Shown one piece after another: positions 24,138-32,257 of a stretch of 64,000 nt of DNA; positions within the stretch are counted from its first letter, which is position 1; each line of letters starts with the position of its first letter. The notes under the pieces were generated by a model. It saw nothing but the letters and a program-made list of their open reading frames with translations, made no database searches and had not been told where the DNA came from. Made by a program: the position numbers and the translations under genes. The DNA comes from Rhodospirillales bacterium (GTDB taxonomy: Bacteria > Pseudomonadota > Alphaproteobacteria > ATCC43930 > CGMCC-115725): positions 79,847 through 143,846 of the forward strand of contig DAHUYF010000158.1 in assembly GCA_027315365.1 (NCBI GenBank). Direction: 5' to 3'.

Positions 24138-26432
24138 ATGAGTGAAACACTCGCGCGCACCGCGGCAGGCTCGACCAACCGCCGCCAATTCCTCATCGGC
24201 AGCATCGCTGCCGGCGCCGGGCTCACTTGCGGCTTCGCGCTCATGCCGGTGCTCGAGGGCAATGCCGGCGAGGCGCTCGCCGCCGGCAACTTCTCGCCGA
24301 CCGTCTGGTACACCATCGACCGGGGCGGCATCGTCACCGTGCACATCACCAAGTCCGAGATGGGCCAGCATGTCGGCACCGCGTTGGCGCAGGCGGTGGC
24401 CGAGGAGCTGGAGGCGGATTGGCGCGATATGCGGATCGACTATCCCGATCCCGCCGAGCGCTGGGGCCTGATGGTCACCGGCGGCAGCTGGAGCGTGAAC
24501 AACACTTTCGACACGCTGTCGCGCTGCGGCGCCGCGGGACGCATGGCCCTGATCGACGCGGCGGCCGCCAGGATGGGTGTTCCGGCCTCCCAGCTTCACG
24601 CGGCCAACAGCCGGGTGATCGGCCCCTCCGGCAAGTCGATGAGCTATGCCGAGTTGGTCTCCACCGGCAAGCTCGACAAGACCTACACGCCCGACGAGCT
24701 CAAGACGATCCAACTCAAGAAGCGGAGCGAATACAAGATCGTCGGCAAGCCGGTCCAGGCGCTCGACCTGCCGGCGAAGACGGACGGCACCGCGAAATAC
24801 GGCATGGACATGTTCGTACCGGGGATGGTCTACGCCAAGATCGCCCGCCCGCCGGTGCGCTACGGCGCCAAGCCGATCAAGGTCGACGACAGCGAGGCCA
24901 AGAAGGTGGCGGGCTACCAGCAGTTCGTCTCGATCCCCGATCCGACCGGGACGGCAGTTGCCTATGTCATCGCCATCGCCGGCAACTATCCGGCCGCGAT
25001 GGAGGCCGCGCGCGTGCTCAAGATCGACTGGGATCTCGGGCCCAACAAGGACGTCAGCAGCGACAGCATCATCGCCCATGCCAAGGAGCTGGTCGCGGAT
25101 CCCAGCAAAGGCCTCTCGTTCTGGGACATCGGCAATGCCACCCAGGCGCTGCAGACGGCGGCGATCAAGCACGAGGCGGTCTATATTACGCCGCTCGCCG
25201 TGCACGCGCCGCTGGAGCCGATGAACTGCGTCGCCTTCGAGCGCGAGGGCACCTGGCATATCTATTCGGGCTCGCAGTTCCAGACCCGCTCGGGGCCGCT
25301 CTGCGCCGCCGCCGTCGGCGTCAAGCCCGAGCAGGTGCTGATCCATCAGGTCTATCTCGGCGGTGGCTTCGGCCGCAGGCTGGAGGCGGACGCGATGGTC
25401 CCGGCGGTGCTCGCCTCCAAGGCGGTGGGCAAGCCGGTGAAGCTGATCTACGACCGTCCGGAAGACATACAGAACGATTTCTTCCGCACGATCACCTATC
25501 AGCGCATGCAGGGCGGCGTCGATGCCGAGGGCAAGCTCTCCGTGCTGACGCAGGACGTCTGTTCGGCCTGGGCGACCAAGCGCTGGGGCATCCCGGCGTT
25601 CCTCTCCGACAGCACCGACAAGAAGGGGAAGCTCGATTCCTTCTCGGTGAACGGCTCGGACAGCTGGTACACCATCCCGAACCACCATGTCCGCGCCATC
25701 GAGAATGATCTGGCCCAGGCGGCGACGCCATCCGGCCAGTTCCGCTCGGTGGCGCCGGCCTGGACCTTCTGGGCGGTCGAAAGCTTCACCGACGAGCTTG
25801 CGCATATGGCCAAGAAGGATCCGGTTGAGTTCCGCCTTGCCATGCTGGACGCCGCCGGACTCAACGCCGGCTCCGCGCCCAACTCGGTGGGCGGCGCCAA
25901 GCGCATCGTCGAGGTGCTCAAGGTGGCGGTGGAGAAGTCCGGCTACGGCAAGAAGCAGCTGCCCAAGGGCCATGGCCAGGGCATCGCCGTCGTCTCCTCG
26001 CAGGAGCGCAACACGCCGACCTGGACGGCCGGCGTGGCGGAGGTCTCCGTCGACAAGGACGGCAAGGTGACGTTGCACAAGATGACGGTGGTCATCGATG
26101 TCGGTACCGTGGTCAATCCCGATGGCGTGCGGGCGCAGATGGAAGGCGCGACGCTGTGGGGCATCAGCCTGGCGCTCTACGAGCAGGCGACGATGCGGCA
26201 CGGCGAGATCCAGCAGACGAATTTCGACACCTACACGCCGCTGCGCATGGCACAGGTGCCGGAACTCGACATCCATGTGCTCAACACCGGCAACTATCCC
26301 GCCGGCGTGGGCGAGCCGGCGGTGACGGTGGTGGCTCCGGCCATCGCCAACGCCGTCTACAATGCCGTGGGCGTGCGGGTGCGCACCCTGCCACTGACGC
26401 CCGAGCGGGTGCGGGAGGCGATGAAGGCCTGA
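24138..26432 (+). CDS. molybdopterin subunit of aldehyde/isoquinoline 1-oxidoreductase (IorB-like)
   Basis: The 764-residue product starts at ATG 24138. It opens with a twin-arginine signal (TNRRQFLIGSIAAGAGLTCG, Arg15-Arg16), so the folded enzyme is exported to the periplasm. IorB-type features are SEMGQHVGTALAQAVAEELE, VYLGGGFGRRLEADA and the catalytic Glu in GVGEPAVTVVAP near the C-terminus. There is no FAD subunit, and electrons probably go to cytochrome c. IorB homologues oxidise N-heterocycles or aldehydes. Here the neighbouring PQQ alcohol dehydrogenase makes an aldehyde substrate plausible. Confidence 0.88.
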   Translation: MSETLARTAAGSTNRRQFLIGSIAAGAGLTCGFALMPVLEGNAGEALAAGNFSPTVWYTIDRGGIVTVHITKSEMGQHVGTALAQAVAEELEADWRDMRIDYPDPAERWGLMVTGGSWSVNNTFDTLSRCGAAGRMALIDAAAARMGVPASQLHAANSRVIGPSGKSMSYAELVSTGKLDKTYTPDELKTIQLKKRSEYKIVGKPVQALDLPAKTDGTAKYGMDMFVPGMVYAKIARPPVRYGAKPIKVDDSEAKKVAGYQQFVSIPDPTGTAVAYVIAIAGNYPAAMEAARVLKIDWDLGPNKDVSSDSIIAHAKELVADPSKGLSFWDIGNATQALQTAAIKHEAVYITPLAVHAPLEPMNCVAFEREGTWHIYSGSQFQTRSGPLCAAAVGVKPEQVLIHQVYLGGGFGRRLEADAMVPAVLASKAVGKPVKLIYDRPEDIQNDFFRTITYQRMQGGVDAEGKLSVLTQDVCSAWATKRWGIPAFLSDSTDKKGKLDSFSVNGSDSWYTIPNHHVRAIENDLAQAATPSGQFRSVAPAWTFWAVESFTDELAHMAKKDPVEFRLAMLDAAGLNAGSAPNSVGGAKRIVEVLKVAVEKSGYGKKQLPKGHGQGIAVVSSQERNTPTWTAGVAEVSVDKDGKVTLHKMTVVIDVGTVVNPDGVRAQMEGATLWGISLALYEQATMRHGEIQQTNFDTYTPLRMAQVPELDIHVLNTGNYPAGVGEPAVTVVAPAIANAVYNAVGVRVRTLPLTPERVREAMKA

Positions 26433-26439
26433 GGCGGCA

Positions 26440-26467
26440 GGCTCCCCGCGGCACGCCGCGGGGAGCC
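26440..26467. terminator. strong GC hairpin between the oxidoreductase and the quinoprotein gene
   Basis: A perfect 13-base inverted repeat (GGCTCCCCGCGGC / GCCGCGGGGAGCC) with a two-base centre lies just after the stop. It has no T-run, so it may act as an mRNA stabiliser or Rho-assisted stop rather than a full intrinsic terminator. Confidence 0.55.
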
Positions 26468-26518
26468 CCGGCCCGGGAACGGAAGAGCAAACAATCAAAG
26501 ATTATTTGGGGAGGGACC

Positions 26519-28201
26519 ATGAAGCGACTACTCATCGCGGCCGTCGTTGCCGCGTTCCTGCCGGCAGGCGCGCAGGCGCAGACCGCGCAGGACCTCGCGA
26601 AAGGTGCCGGCGACACCAAGAACGTGCTCAATTACGGCATGGGCTACAACCTGCAGCGCTACAGCCCGCTCACCCAGATCAACAAGGAAACCGTCAAGCG
26701 GCTGGAGCCGGTCTGGAACTACAGCTACGACGACAACCGCTCGGAGGAGTCGCAGCCGCTCGTCTACAACGGCGTGCTCTACGTCACGACCAATAGCGCG
26801 ACGATGGCGGTCGACGCCAAGACCGGGCATCAGCTGTGGAAGACCAAGGTCGACTATCCGCCGGAGACGCCGCGCATCGTCTGCTGCGGCATCATCAACC
26901 GCGGCGCCGCCCTCTATGACGGCAAGGTATTCCGCACCACGCTCGATGCCAACGTCGTGGCGCTCGACGCCAAGACCGGCAAGGAGGTGTGGAAGCAGAA
27001 CGCGATCGACTTCAAGACCGGCTATTCCATGACGGTGGCGCCGCTCGTCGCCGACGGCGTGGTCATCACCGGCATCTCCGGCGCGGAGTTCGGCACGCGC
27101 CTGTTCATCGACGGCTGGGATGCTGCGACCGGCAAGCATCTCTGGCGCACCTATACAGTTCCGGCGCCGGGCGAAGCGGGCTCCGACACCTGGCCGGGCG
27201 ACACTTGGCAGCATGGCGGCGGTTCGACCTGGATCACCGGCTCCTTCGATCCCGAGCTGCATACGGTCTATTGGGGTATCGGCAACCCCGGCCCGTTCAA
27301 CGCTGCCGTCCGCAAGGGCGACAACCTCTATACCGATTCGGTCCTCGCGCTCGATCCGAAGACGGGCAAGGTCAAATGGCACTTCCAATTCTCGCCCAAC
27401 GACCCCTTCGACTATGACAGCGTCGCCGAGATGGTCCTCGCCGACATCAAGGTGAACGGCAAGCCGACCAAGGTGGTGATGGATGCCAACCGCAACGGCT
27501 TCTTCTATGTGATCGACCGCACCACCGGAAAGCTCCTCGCGGCCAACAACTACGTCAAGGTGAACTGGGCGAAGGGCATCGACCTCAAGACCGGCCGACC
27601 GATCGACACCGACGTGATCGTGAAGGCGCGGGCGGGAGAAAAGGTCGAGCTCTGGCCGTCCATCCTCGGCGGCAAGAACTGGGAGCCGATCGCCTTCGAT
27701 CCCCACCGCGGCGTCGCCTATGCCAATACGCTCAACTTCGGCATGCCATACAAGGCGATCCCGGCCGAGTACAAGGCCGGCGACTGGTATGTCGGCATGG
27801 ACCTGACGCAGGGCTGGATCTGGCCGAAAACCGCCGACGGCAAGGACGGTCCGCGCGGCTATCTGAAGGCGATCGACCCGATGACCGGCAAGGCCAAATG
27901 GGAGGCGCCGAGCGATATGCCGCGCTTCTCGGGCGTGCTCGCCACCGCCGGCGGCGTCGTGTTCTCCGGCCAGCTCACCGGTGAGTTCGAGGCATTCGAC
28001 GCGGATACCGGCCACAAGCTCTGGCACTTCCAGACCGGTTCCGGCGTCGAGGGCCAGCCGGTCACCTGGGAGCAGGACGGCGTGCAATACGTCGCCGTAT
28101 CGACCGGCATCGGCGGCGTCTATTCGCTGTTCTCGGGCGACGAGCGGTTGAAGGGCATTCCGGCCGGGGGCTCGCTCTGGGTCTTTGCGGTCCGGAAATA
28201 G
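26519..28201 (+). CDS. PQQ-dependent alcohol dehydrogenase (quinoprotein, type I-like)
   Basis: The start chosen is the ATG at 26519 after TTTGGGGAGGGACC, giving 560 residues. A signal peptide (MKRLLIAAVVAAFLPAGAQA) sends it to the periplasm. It has an eight-bladed PQQ propeller: the adjacent Cys122-Cys123 disulphide over PQQ (RIVCCGIINRG), metal ligands Glu190 (SGAEFG) and Asn256 (GIGNPGPFN), the catalytic Asp279 in SVLALDPKTG, and tryptophan-docking repeats such as DAKTGHQLWK. There is no C-terminal haem domain, so it needs a separate cytochrome, probably the next gene. Two residues after Asp279 is Lys281, not the Asp expected for lanthanide enzymes. Confidence 0.93.
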   Translation: MKRLLIAAVVAAFLPAGAQAQTAQDLAKGAGDTKNVLNYGMGYNLQRYSPLTQINKETVKRLEPVWNYSYDDNRSEESQPLVYNGVLYVTTNSATMAVDAKTGHQLWKTKVDYPPETPRIVCCGIINRGAALYDGKVFRTTLDANVVALDAKTGKEVWKQNAIDFKTGYSMTVAPLVADGVVITGISGAEFGTRLFIDGWDAATGKHLWRTYTVPAPGEAGSDTWPGDTWQHGGGSTWITGSFDPELHTVYWGIGNPGPFNAAVRKGDNLYTDSVLALDPKTGKVKWHFQFSPNDPFDYDSVAEMVLADIKVNGKPTKVVMDANRNGFFYVIDRTTGKLLAANNYVKVNWAKGIDLKTGRPIDTDVIVKARAGEKVELWPSILGGKNWEPIAFDPHRGVAYANTLNFGMPYKAIPAEYKAGDWYVGMDLTQGWIWPKTADGKDGPRGYLKAIDPMTGKAKWEAPSDMPRFSGVLATAGGVVFSGQLTGEFEAFDADTGHKLWHFQTGSGVEGQPVTWEQDGVQYVAVSTGIGGVYSLFSGDERLKGIPAGGSLWVFAVRK

Positions 28202-28217
28202 CCGACGGCCATCGGCA

Positions 28218-28250
28218 GGGGCCGCCCCACGGGCGGCCCCCTCCTTTTTT
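28218..28250 (+). terminator. intrinsic terminator/attenuator after the quinoprotein gene
   Basis: A 10-base perfect stem GGGGCCGCCC / GGGCGGCCCC with a 3-base loop is followed by CTCC and six T. This is a textbook intrinsic terminator. It lies 16 bases after the dehydrogenase stop and 12 bases before the cytochrome start, so it should give much more dehydrogenase than downstream mRNA. Confidence 0.85.
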
Positions 28251-28262
28251 GGAAATCACGCC

Positions 28263-28616
28263 ATGACGCATCATCGGGAGTTGGCGGCGCTCGGCTTGAT
28301 GCTGGCGCTGGCGGCGGGATCGTCCGTCGTCGCCGCGGAACAATCGCAGCAATCGGCGGGCATTTCCGCCGATCTCGCCCAGGTGCAGCGCGGCAAGGGC
28401 CTCTACGCCGACCATTGCTCGCACTGCCATGGCTTCAACATGGTGAGTGCCGGCAATGTAACTTTCGATCTTCGCACTTTCCCGCGCAATCAGCGGGAGC
28501 GCTTCTTCAATTCCGTCACCAATGGCAGGGACAATCGCATGCCTCCTTGGGGCGATGTCCTGACCCAGGACGAGATCGGCGATCTCTGGGCCTATATCTG
28601 CACCGGAGGCAAATGA
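28263..28616 (+). CDS. periplasmic cytochrome c for the quinoprotein dehydrogenase
   Basis: The 117-residue product starts at ATG 28263. The signal peptide ends near AVAA25-26 (MTHHRELAALGLMLALAAGS then SVVAA). The haem motif CSHCH is at 52-56 and the axial Met93 lies in RDNRMPPWGD. Size and C-terminal QDEIGDLWAYI fit a small mono-haem cytochrome that takes electrons from the PQQ enzyme upstream. The product overlaps the next gene at ATGATG. Confidence 0.9.
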   Translation: MTHHRELAALGLMLALAAGSSVVAAEQSQQSAGISADLAQVQRGKGLYADHCSHCHGFNMVSAGNVTFDLRTFPRNQRERFFNSVTNGRDNRMPPWGDVLTQDEIGDLWAYICTGGK

Positions 28617-29548
28617 TGCGCGCGGCATCGACGGCGATGCTTGCCGCAGTGGCGCTCGCCGTCGCTTGCCTGCCCGGCGCGACGACGCGGGCGCAAGCGC
28701 CGCTCACCGTCTGTCTCGATGAGGATATTCCGATCTATTCCGAGCACCATGGCAGTGACGGTCGCGGCTTCATGGTGGCGGTCTCCGAGGCGGTGGCCCG
28801 ACAGCTCGGGCGGCCGCTCCGGATCCAGTGGTTCGAAACCAAGATCGATCCCGACGACAGCTCCGTGCTCGGTGCCGACGCGCTGCTCTCCGACGGCCGC
28901 TGCCAGCTGGTCGGGGGCTATCCGCTGGTGCGCGATGCGCTTGGCAGGCCGGGGATCGGTACGGCCCGGCTGCCGGATTTCGATGGCGCCACGCTCGCCG
29001 ACCGCCGCCGCCGCGTCGTGCTCGGCGCAATGGTGCCGACACGCGCCGTCAACTACGCGCCGATCACCCTCGTGCTGGGCCCGAGCGCGACCAAGCCGGC
29101 GGCAAGCCTCGCCGATCTCGAAGGCGTCAAGGTCGGCACCGAGGCGGCGTCGCTCAGCGACGCCATCCTGATGCTCTATCACGGCGGGGCTCTGGTCGAT
29201 CACGTCGTCCATCTCGTCCCCGGACGCAACGAGCTGCTGCCGCGGCTGGAGAAGGGCGAGTTCGACGCCGCGTTGGTCGACCTGCGCCGCTTCGACGCCT
29301 ATCACGCCGCGCACCCCGGCAGCGGGATCAGGCCTACCGGATATTATTATCGCGTCGGCTTCAACATGGGCTTCGTCGGCCTCGACAACGAGGCGGCGCT
29401 GATAACGCAGGTGAACCGGGCGATCGAGCGGCTGTTGGCGCAGAACGCCGTCGCACCGCTTGCCGCCGCTGTCGGAATGACCTATCTGCCGCCGCGTCAG
29501 CCCGAGATCCTCGAGCATCTGACCCTGCGCGATCTGCGCGAGGATTGA
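28613..29548 (+). CDS. MxaJ/XoxJ-like periplasmic binding protein
   Basis: The 311-residue product starts at ATG 28613 (ATG 28616 is possible). It has a signal peptide (MRAASTAMLAAVALAVACLP...TRAQA) and an SBP family 3 fold: LTVCLDEDIPIYSEHHG, then DGRGFMVAVSEAVARQLG, and VKVGTEAASLSDAIL in lobe two. Proteins of this MxaJ/XoxJ type accompany PQQ dehydrogenases and are thought to help activate the enzyme rather than transport amino acids. Placement directly behind dehydrogenase and cytochrome matches the xoxFGJ order. Confidence 0.8.
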   Translation: MMRAASTAMLAAVALAVACLPGATTRAQAPLTVCLDEDIPIYSEHHGSDGRGFMVAVSEAVARQLGRPLRIQWFETKIDPDDSSVLGADALLSDGRCQLVGGYPLVRDALGRPGIGTARLPDFDGATLADRRRRVVLGAMVPTRAVNYAPITLVLGPSATKPAASLADLEGVKVGTEAASLSDAILMLYHGGALVDHVVHLVPGRNELLPRLEKGEFDAALVDLRRFDAYHAAHPGSGIRPTGYYYRVGFNMGFVGLDNEAALITQVNRAIERLLAQNAVAPLAAAVGMTYLPPRQPEILEHLTLRDLRED

Positions 29549-29612
29549 TGCGCCATGCAATTTCCGGCGTGCCGGGTTGACGGCCGCCGCCGCAGGCGGG
29601 ACCATTGTCCCC

Positions 29613-30620
29613 ATGCGTAGTATCCTCGACGCGGCGCGATGGAGACGGGCGGCAGGGTGGCTGGCGGCGCTCGCGCTGCTGTCCGGTGCCGTCGCCGCGC
29701 ACGCCGAGAGCTTGCCGGTGGTGCGCGTCGGCGTGCTCAAATTCGGTACGGTGAATTGGGAGCTCGACGTCATGCGCCGGCACGGTTTCGACCGCGCCCA
29801 CGGCGTCGCGATCGAGCCGCTGGAGCTCGCCGGCAAGAACGGCGCGGCGGTGGCGCTGCAGGGCGGCACGGTCGACGTGATCCTGACGGACTGGCTCTGG
29901 GTGGCGCGCCGGCGCGCGCTGGGCGGCGATCCCACCTTCGTGCCGCATTCGCACGCCGCCGGCGGTCTGATGGTGCGTGCCGATGCCGGGATCAAAGGTC
30001 TCGCCGATCTCAAGGGGCGCAAGATCGGCATTGCCGGCGGTCCCGTCGACAAGAGCTGGCTGGTGCTGCGCGCCTATGCCAAGAAGACCGCCGGCATCGA
30101 TCTCGCACGCGACGCCGATCCCGTCTTCGCCGCACCGCCGCTGCTGCTGGAGACGCTCGAACGCGGCGGTCTCCCGGCGGCGCTCAATTTCTGGCCGTAC
30201 AATGCGCGCCTGCCGCGGCAGGGCTATGTCGAACTGGTGCGCATCGAGGACATGCTGCCGGCGCTGGGCCTGCCGGCGGATACGCCGCTGCTTGGCTGGG
30301 TGTTCAGCGAACGCTGGGCCGCCCGGCAGCCGGCGGCGGTGCAGGGATTCCTGGCGGCCGCCAAGGAAGCGCGCGAGCGGCTCGTGGCCTCGCCCGAGGA
30401 GTGGCAGGCGATCGCGCCGCTCACCCAGACCGACGATCCCGCGCTGCTCGAGCGGCTGCGCCAGGCCTATCGGCGGGGCGTCGTCGGCGGCGAGGGCGGG
30501 GATATCGCCGCCGCGGCGCAGCGCCTGCTCGACCTCCTCGTCGCGTTCGGCGGCGTCGATGAGGCGCCGCCCGGCGGCAAAATCCCGCCGGGAACGTTCT
30601 TCGCGGGCGGCGGCTCATGA
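29613..30620 (+). CDS. ABC transporter substrate-binding protein (NMT1/SsuA-like)
   Basis: The start chosen is the ATG at 29613 (MRSILDAARWRRAAGWLAAL), giving 335 residues. A signal peptide to about VAAHAES is followed by a NitT/TauT-type periplasmic fold (VRVGVLKFGTVNWELDVMRR, GGTVDVILTDWLWVARRRA, DLKGRKIGIAGGPVDKSW). It is the ligand receptor for the permease and ATPase encoded next, which it overlaps by ATGA. The ligand is unknown. Location inside a PQQ/quinoprotein cluster suggests a cofactor, metal chelate or substrate of that pathway. Confidence 0.85.
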   Translation: MRSILDAARWRRAAGWLAALALLSGAVAAHAESLPVVRVGVLKFGTVNWELDVMRRHGFDRAHGVAIEPLELAGKNGAAVALQGGTVDVILTDWLWVARRRALGGDPTFVPHSHAAGGLMVRADAGIKGLADLKGRKIGIAGGPVDKSWLVLRAYAKKTAGIDLARDADPVFAAPPLLLETLERGGLPAALNFWPYNARLPRQGYVELVRIEDMLPALGLPADTPLLGWVFSERWAARQPAAVQGFLAAAKEARERLVASPEEWQAIAPLTQTDDPALLERLRQAYRRGVVGGEGGDIAAAAQRLLDLLVAFGGVDEAPPGGKIPPGTFFAGGGS

Positions 30621-31384
30621 CGGCGACGCAATCGCTGCGCGTCGGCGATGTCTGGCTGCGCTGGCTGGCGGCGGCGAGCCTGCTGGCGGCATGGCAGGCG
30701 GCGGCAGGGCTGGTTGCAACGCCGCGGCTGTTGCCGGGCCCGGCCGCCGTTGCGGCGGCGCTGGTGTGGCTCGTCGCCGACGGCCAGCTGCCGCTCGATC
30801 TCGGCATCACCCTGCTGCGGGTCGCCGCCAGCTTCGCGCTGGCGCTAATGGTCGGCGCGGCGATCGGCATTGCCATGGGCCGCAACCGGCGCGTTGACGC
30901 GTTCTTCGATCTCTGGCTGGTGCTCGGCCTCAACATGCCGGCGCTGGTCATCATCTATCTCTGCTATCTCTGGGGCGGCCTCACCGAGGCGGCGGCGGTG
31001 CTCGCCGTGGCGCTCAACAAGGTGCCGAACACGGCGACGATCCTGCGCGAGGGCGCCCGCTCCGTCGACCGGGAATTGCTGCAGGTTGCCGAGGTGCTGC
31101 ACCTGCCGGCGTTGCGGCGGCTGCGTCAGGTCTATCTGCCGCAGCTCTATCCTTACCTCATGGCGGCCGCACGTTCCGGCCTGTCGCTGATCTGGAAGAT
31201 CGTGCTCGTCGCCGAATTCGTCGGCCGCAGCAACGGCGTGGGCTTCCGGCTCGGCCTCTATTTCGAATTCTTCGACATCACCAACATCCTGGCCTACAGC
31301 GCGAGCTTCATCGCGGTGATGCTGGCGGTGGAAAGTTGGGGCTTGCGTCCGCTGGAGCGGCGGCTGCTGCGGTGGCGCGGATGA
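30617..31384 (+). CDS. ABC transporter permease (SsuC/TauC-like)
   Basis: This 255-residue protein has about six membrane segments (for example AASLLAAWQAAAGLVATPRL, SFALALMVGAAIGIAMGRNR). The EAA loop reads AEVLHLPALRRLRQVYLPQLYP. It overlaps its neighbours at both ends by ATGA, marking a strictly coupled ABC operon. Confidence 0.9.
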   Translation: MTATQSLRVGDVWLRWLAAASLLAAWQAAAGLVATPRLLPGPAAVAAALVWLVADGQLPLDLGITLLRVAASFALALMVGAAIGIAMGRNRRVDAFFDLWLVLGLNMPALVIIYLCYLWGGLTEAAAVLAVALNKVPNTATILREGARSVDRELLQVAEVLHLPALRRLRQVYLPQLYPYLMAAARSGLSLIWKIVLVAEFVGRSNGVGFRLGLYFEFFDITNILAYSASFIAVMLAVESWGLRPLERRLLRWRG

Positions 31385-32145
31385 GTGCGCTCGAGATAGC
31401 GATCCGACGCAAGCTCTATCACCGCGGCGACGCCGAGTTCGAGGCATTGTCGGGGCTCGACTTCACCGTGCCGGCCGGGCAGTTCGCCTGCGTCCTCGGT
31501 CCCTCCGGCTGCGGCAAGACGACCCTGCTGGCGATCGTCGCGGGGCTCGATCAGGCCTATGACGGCAGTGTTCGCCGCGCGGCGGGCGAGAGCCGGCTCG
31601 GCATGGTGTTCCAGACGCCACGGCTCATGCCTTGGCTCAACGTGCGCGAGAATGTGCGTCTCGCCCTCGCGCCGTCGCCCAGCGCCGAGGGTCGCGCCGA
31701 AGAGCTGCTGCGCGAGATGCAGCTGGGAACCCTGCTCGACGCCTATCCGCGACAGCTTTCCGGCGGGCAGCAGCGCCGGGTGGCGCTGGCGCGCGCCTTC
31801 GTCAACGATCCCGACCTGCTGCTGCTCGACGAGCCGTTCCAGGCGCTCGACGCGCCCACCGCGCAGCATCTGCGGGAGCTGCTGCTGGCGCTGTGGGCGC
31901 GGCGCCGGCCGACGATTCTTTTCGTCACCCATGATCTGCGCGAAGCGCTGAGCCTCGGTGACCGCGTGCTCTTCCTTTCCGCCGGCCCGGGACGGGTGGC
32001 GCTCGACCTGCCACTCGACCTGCCGCGGCCGCGCAGCCCGGATGGCGCTGCCGTCGAGGCATTGCGCAAGCGGCTGCTGGAGAGCTATCCCGACCTGCTG
32101 CGCGGCCTTGCCGCCGTGTCTGCGACAGCGGAGAGCGCGGCATGA
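31381..32145 (+). CDS. ABC transporter ATP-binding protein (SsuB/TauB-like)
   Basis: The start chosen is the ATG at 31381, overlapping the permease stop. The product is 254 residues. Walker A is GPSGCGKTT, the Q-loop is VFQTPRLMPW, the signature is LSGGQQRRVALARAF and Walker B is LLLLDEPFQALD. It energises import through the two preceding gene products. Confidence 0.93.
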   Translation: MSALEIAIRRKLYHRGDAEFEALSGLDFTVPAGQFACVLGPSGCGKTTLLAIVAGLDQAYDGSVRRAAGESRLGMVFQTPRLMPWLNVRENVRLALAPSPSAEGRAEELLREMQLGTLLDAYPRQLSGGQQRRVALARAFVNDPDLLLLDEPFQALDAPTAQHLRELLLALWARRRPTILFVTHDLREALSLGDRVLFLSAGPGRVALDLPLDLPRPRSPDGAAVEALRKRLLESYPDLLRGLAAVSATAESAA

Positions 32146-32176
32146 GCGCGGGACGGATCGCCCGCGGCGTCCGGCT

Positions 32177-32204
32177 TTTGCAGGACGCTACCCGGGGCTA
32201 TGAT
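32177..32204 (+). promoter_or_regulatory. possible promoter of pqqB
   Basis: TTTGCA (32177-32182) and TATGAT (32199-32204) are 16 bases apart, 54 bases before the pqqB ATG. The -10 matches 5 of 6. It would let pqqB be expressed independently of the ABC operon. Confidence 0.45.
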
Positions 32205-32257
32205 CCGCGGTGCGCCCTTTAGCGCCGCCCAGCGGCGGCGCCGGCTTGAGGATCAGG

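Noticed and set aside
24093..26498. 801-codon open frame on the minus strand
   Set aside because: It is antisense to the molybdopterin subunit, which has clear motifs. The minus-strand frame has low-complexity composition.
26519..28201. Lanthanide-dependent XoxF methanol dehydrogenase
   Set aside because: The gene order resembles xoxFGJ, but the protein reads like a PQQ ethanol-type dehydrogenase and has Lys where the extra metal-binding Asp is expected.
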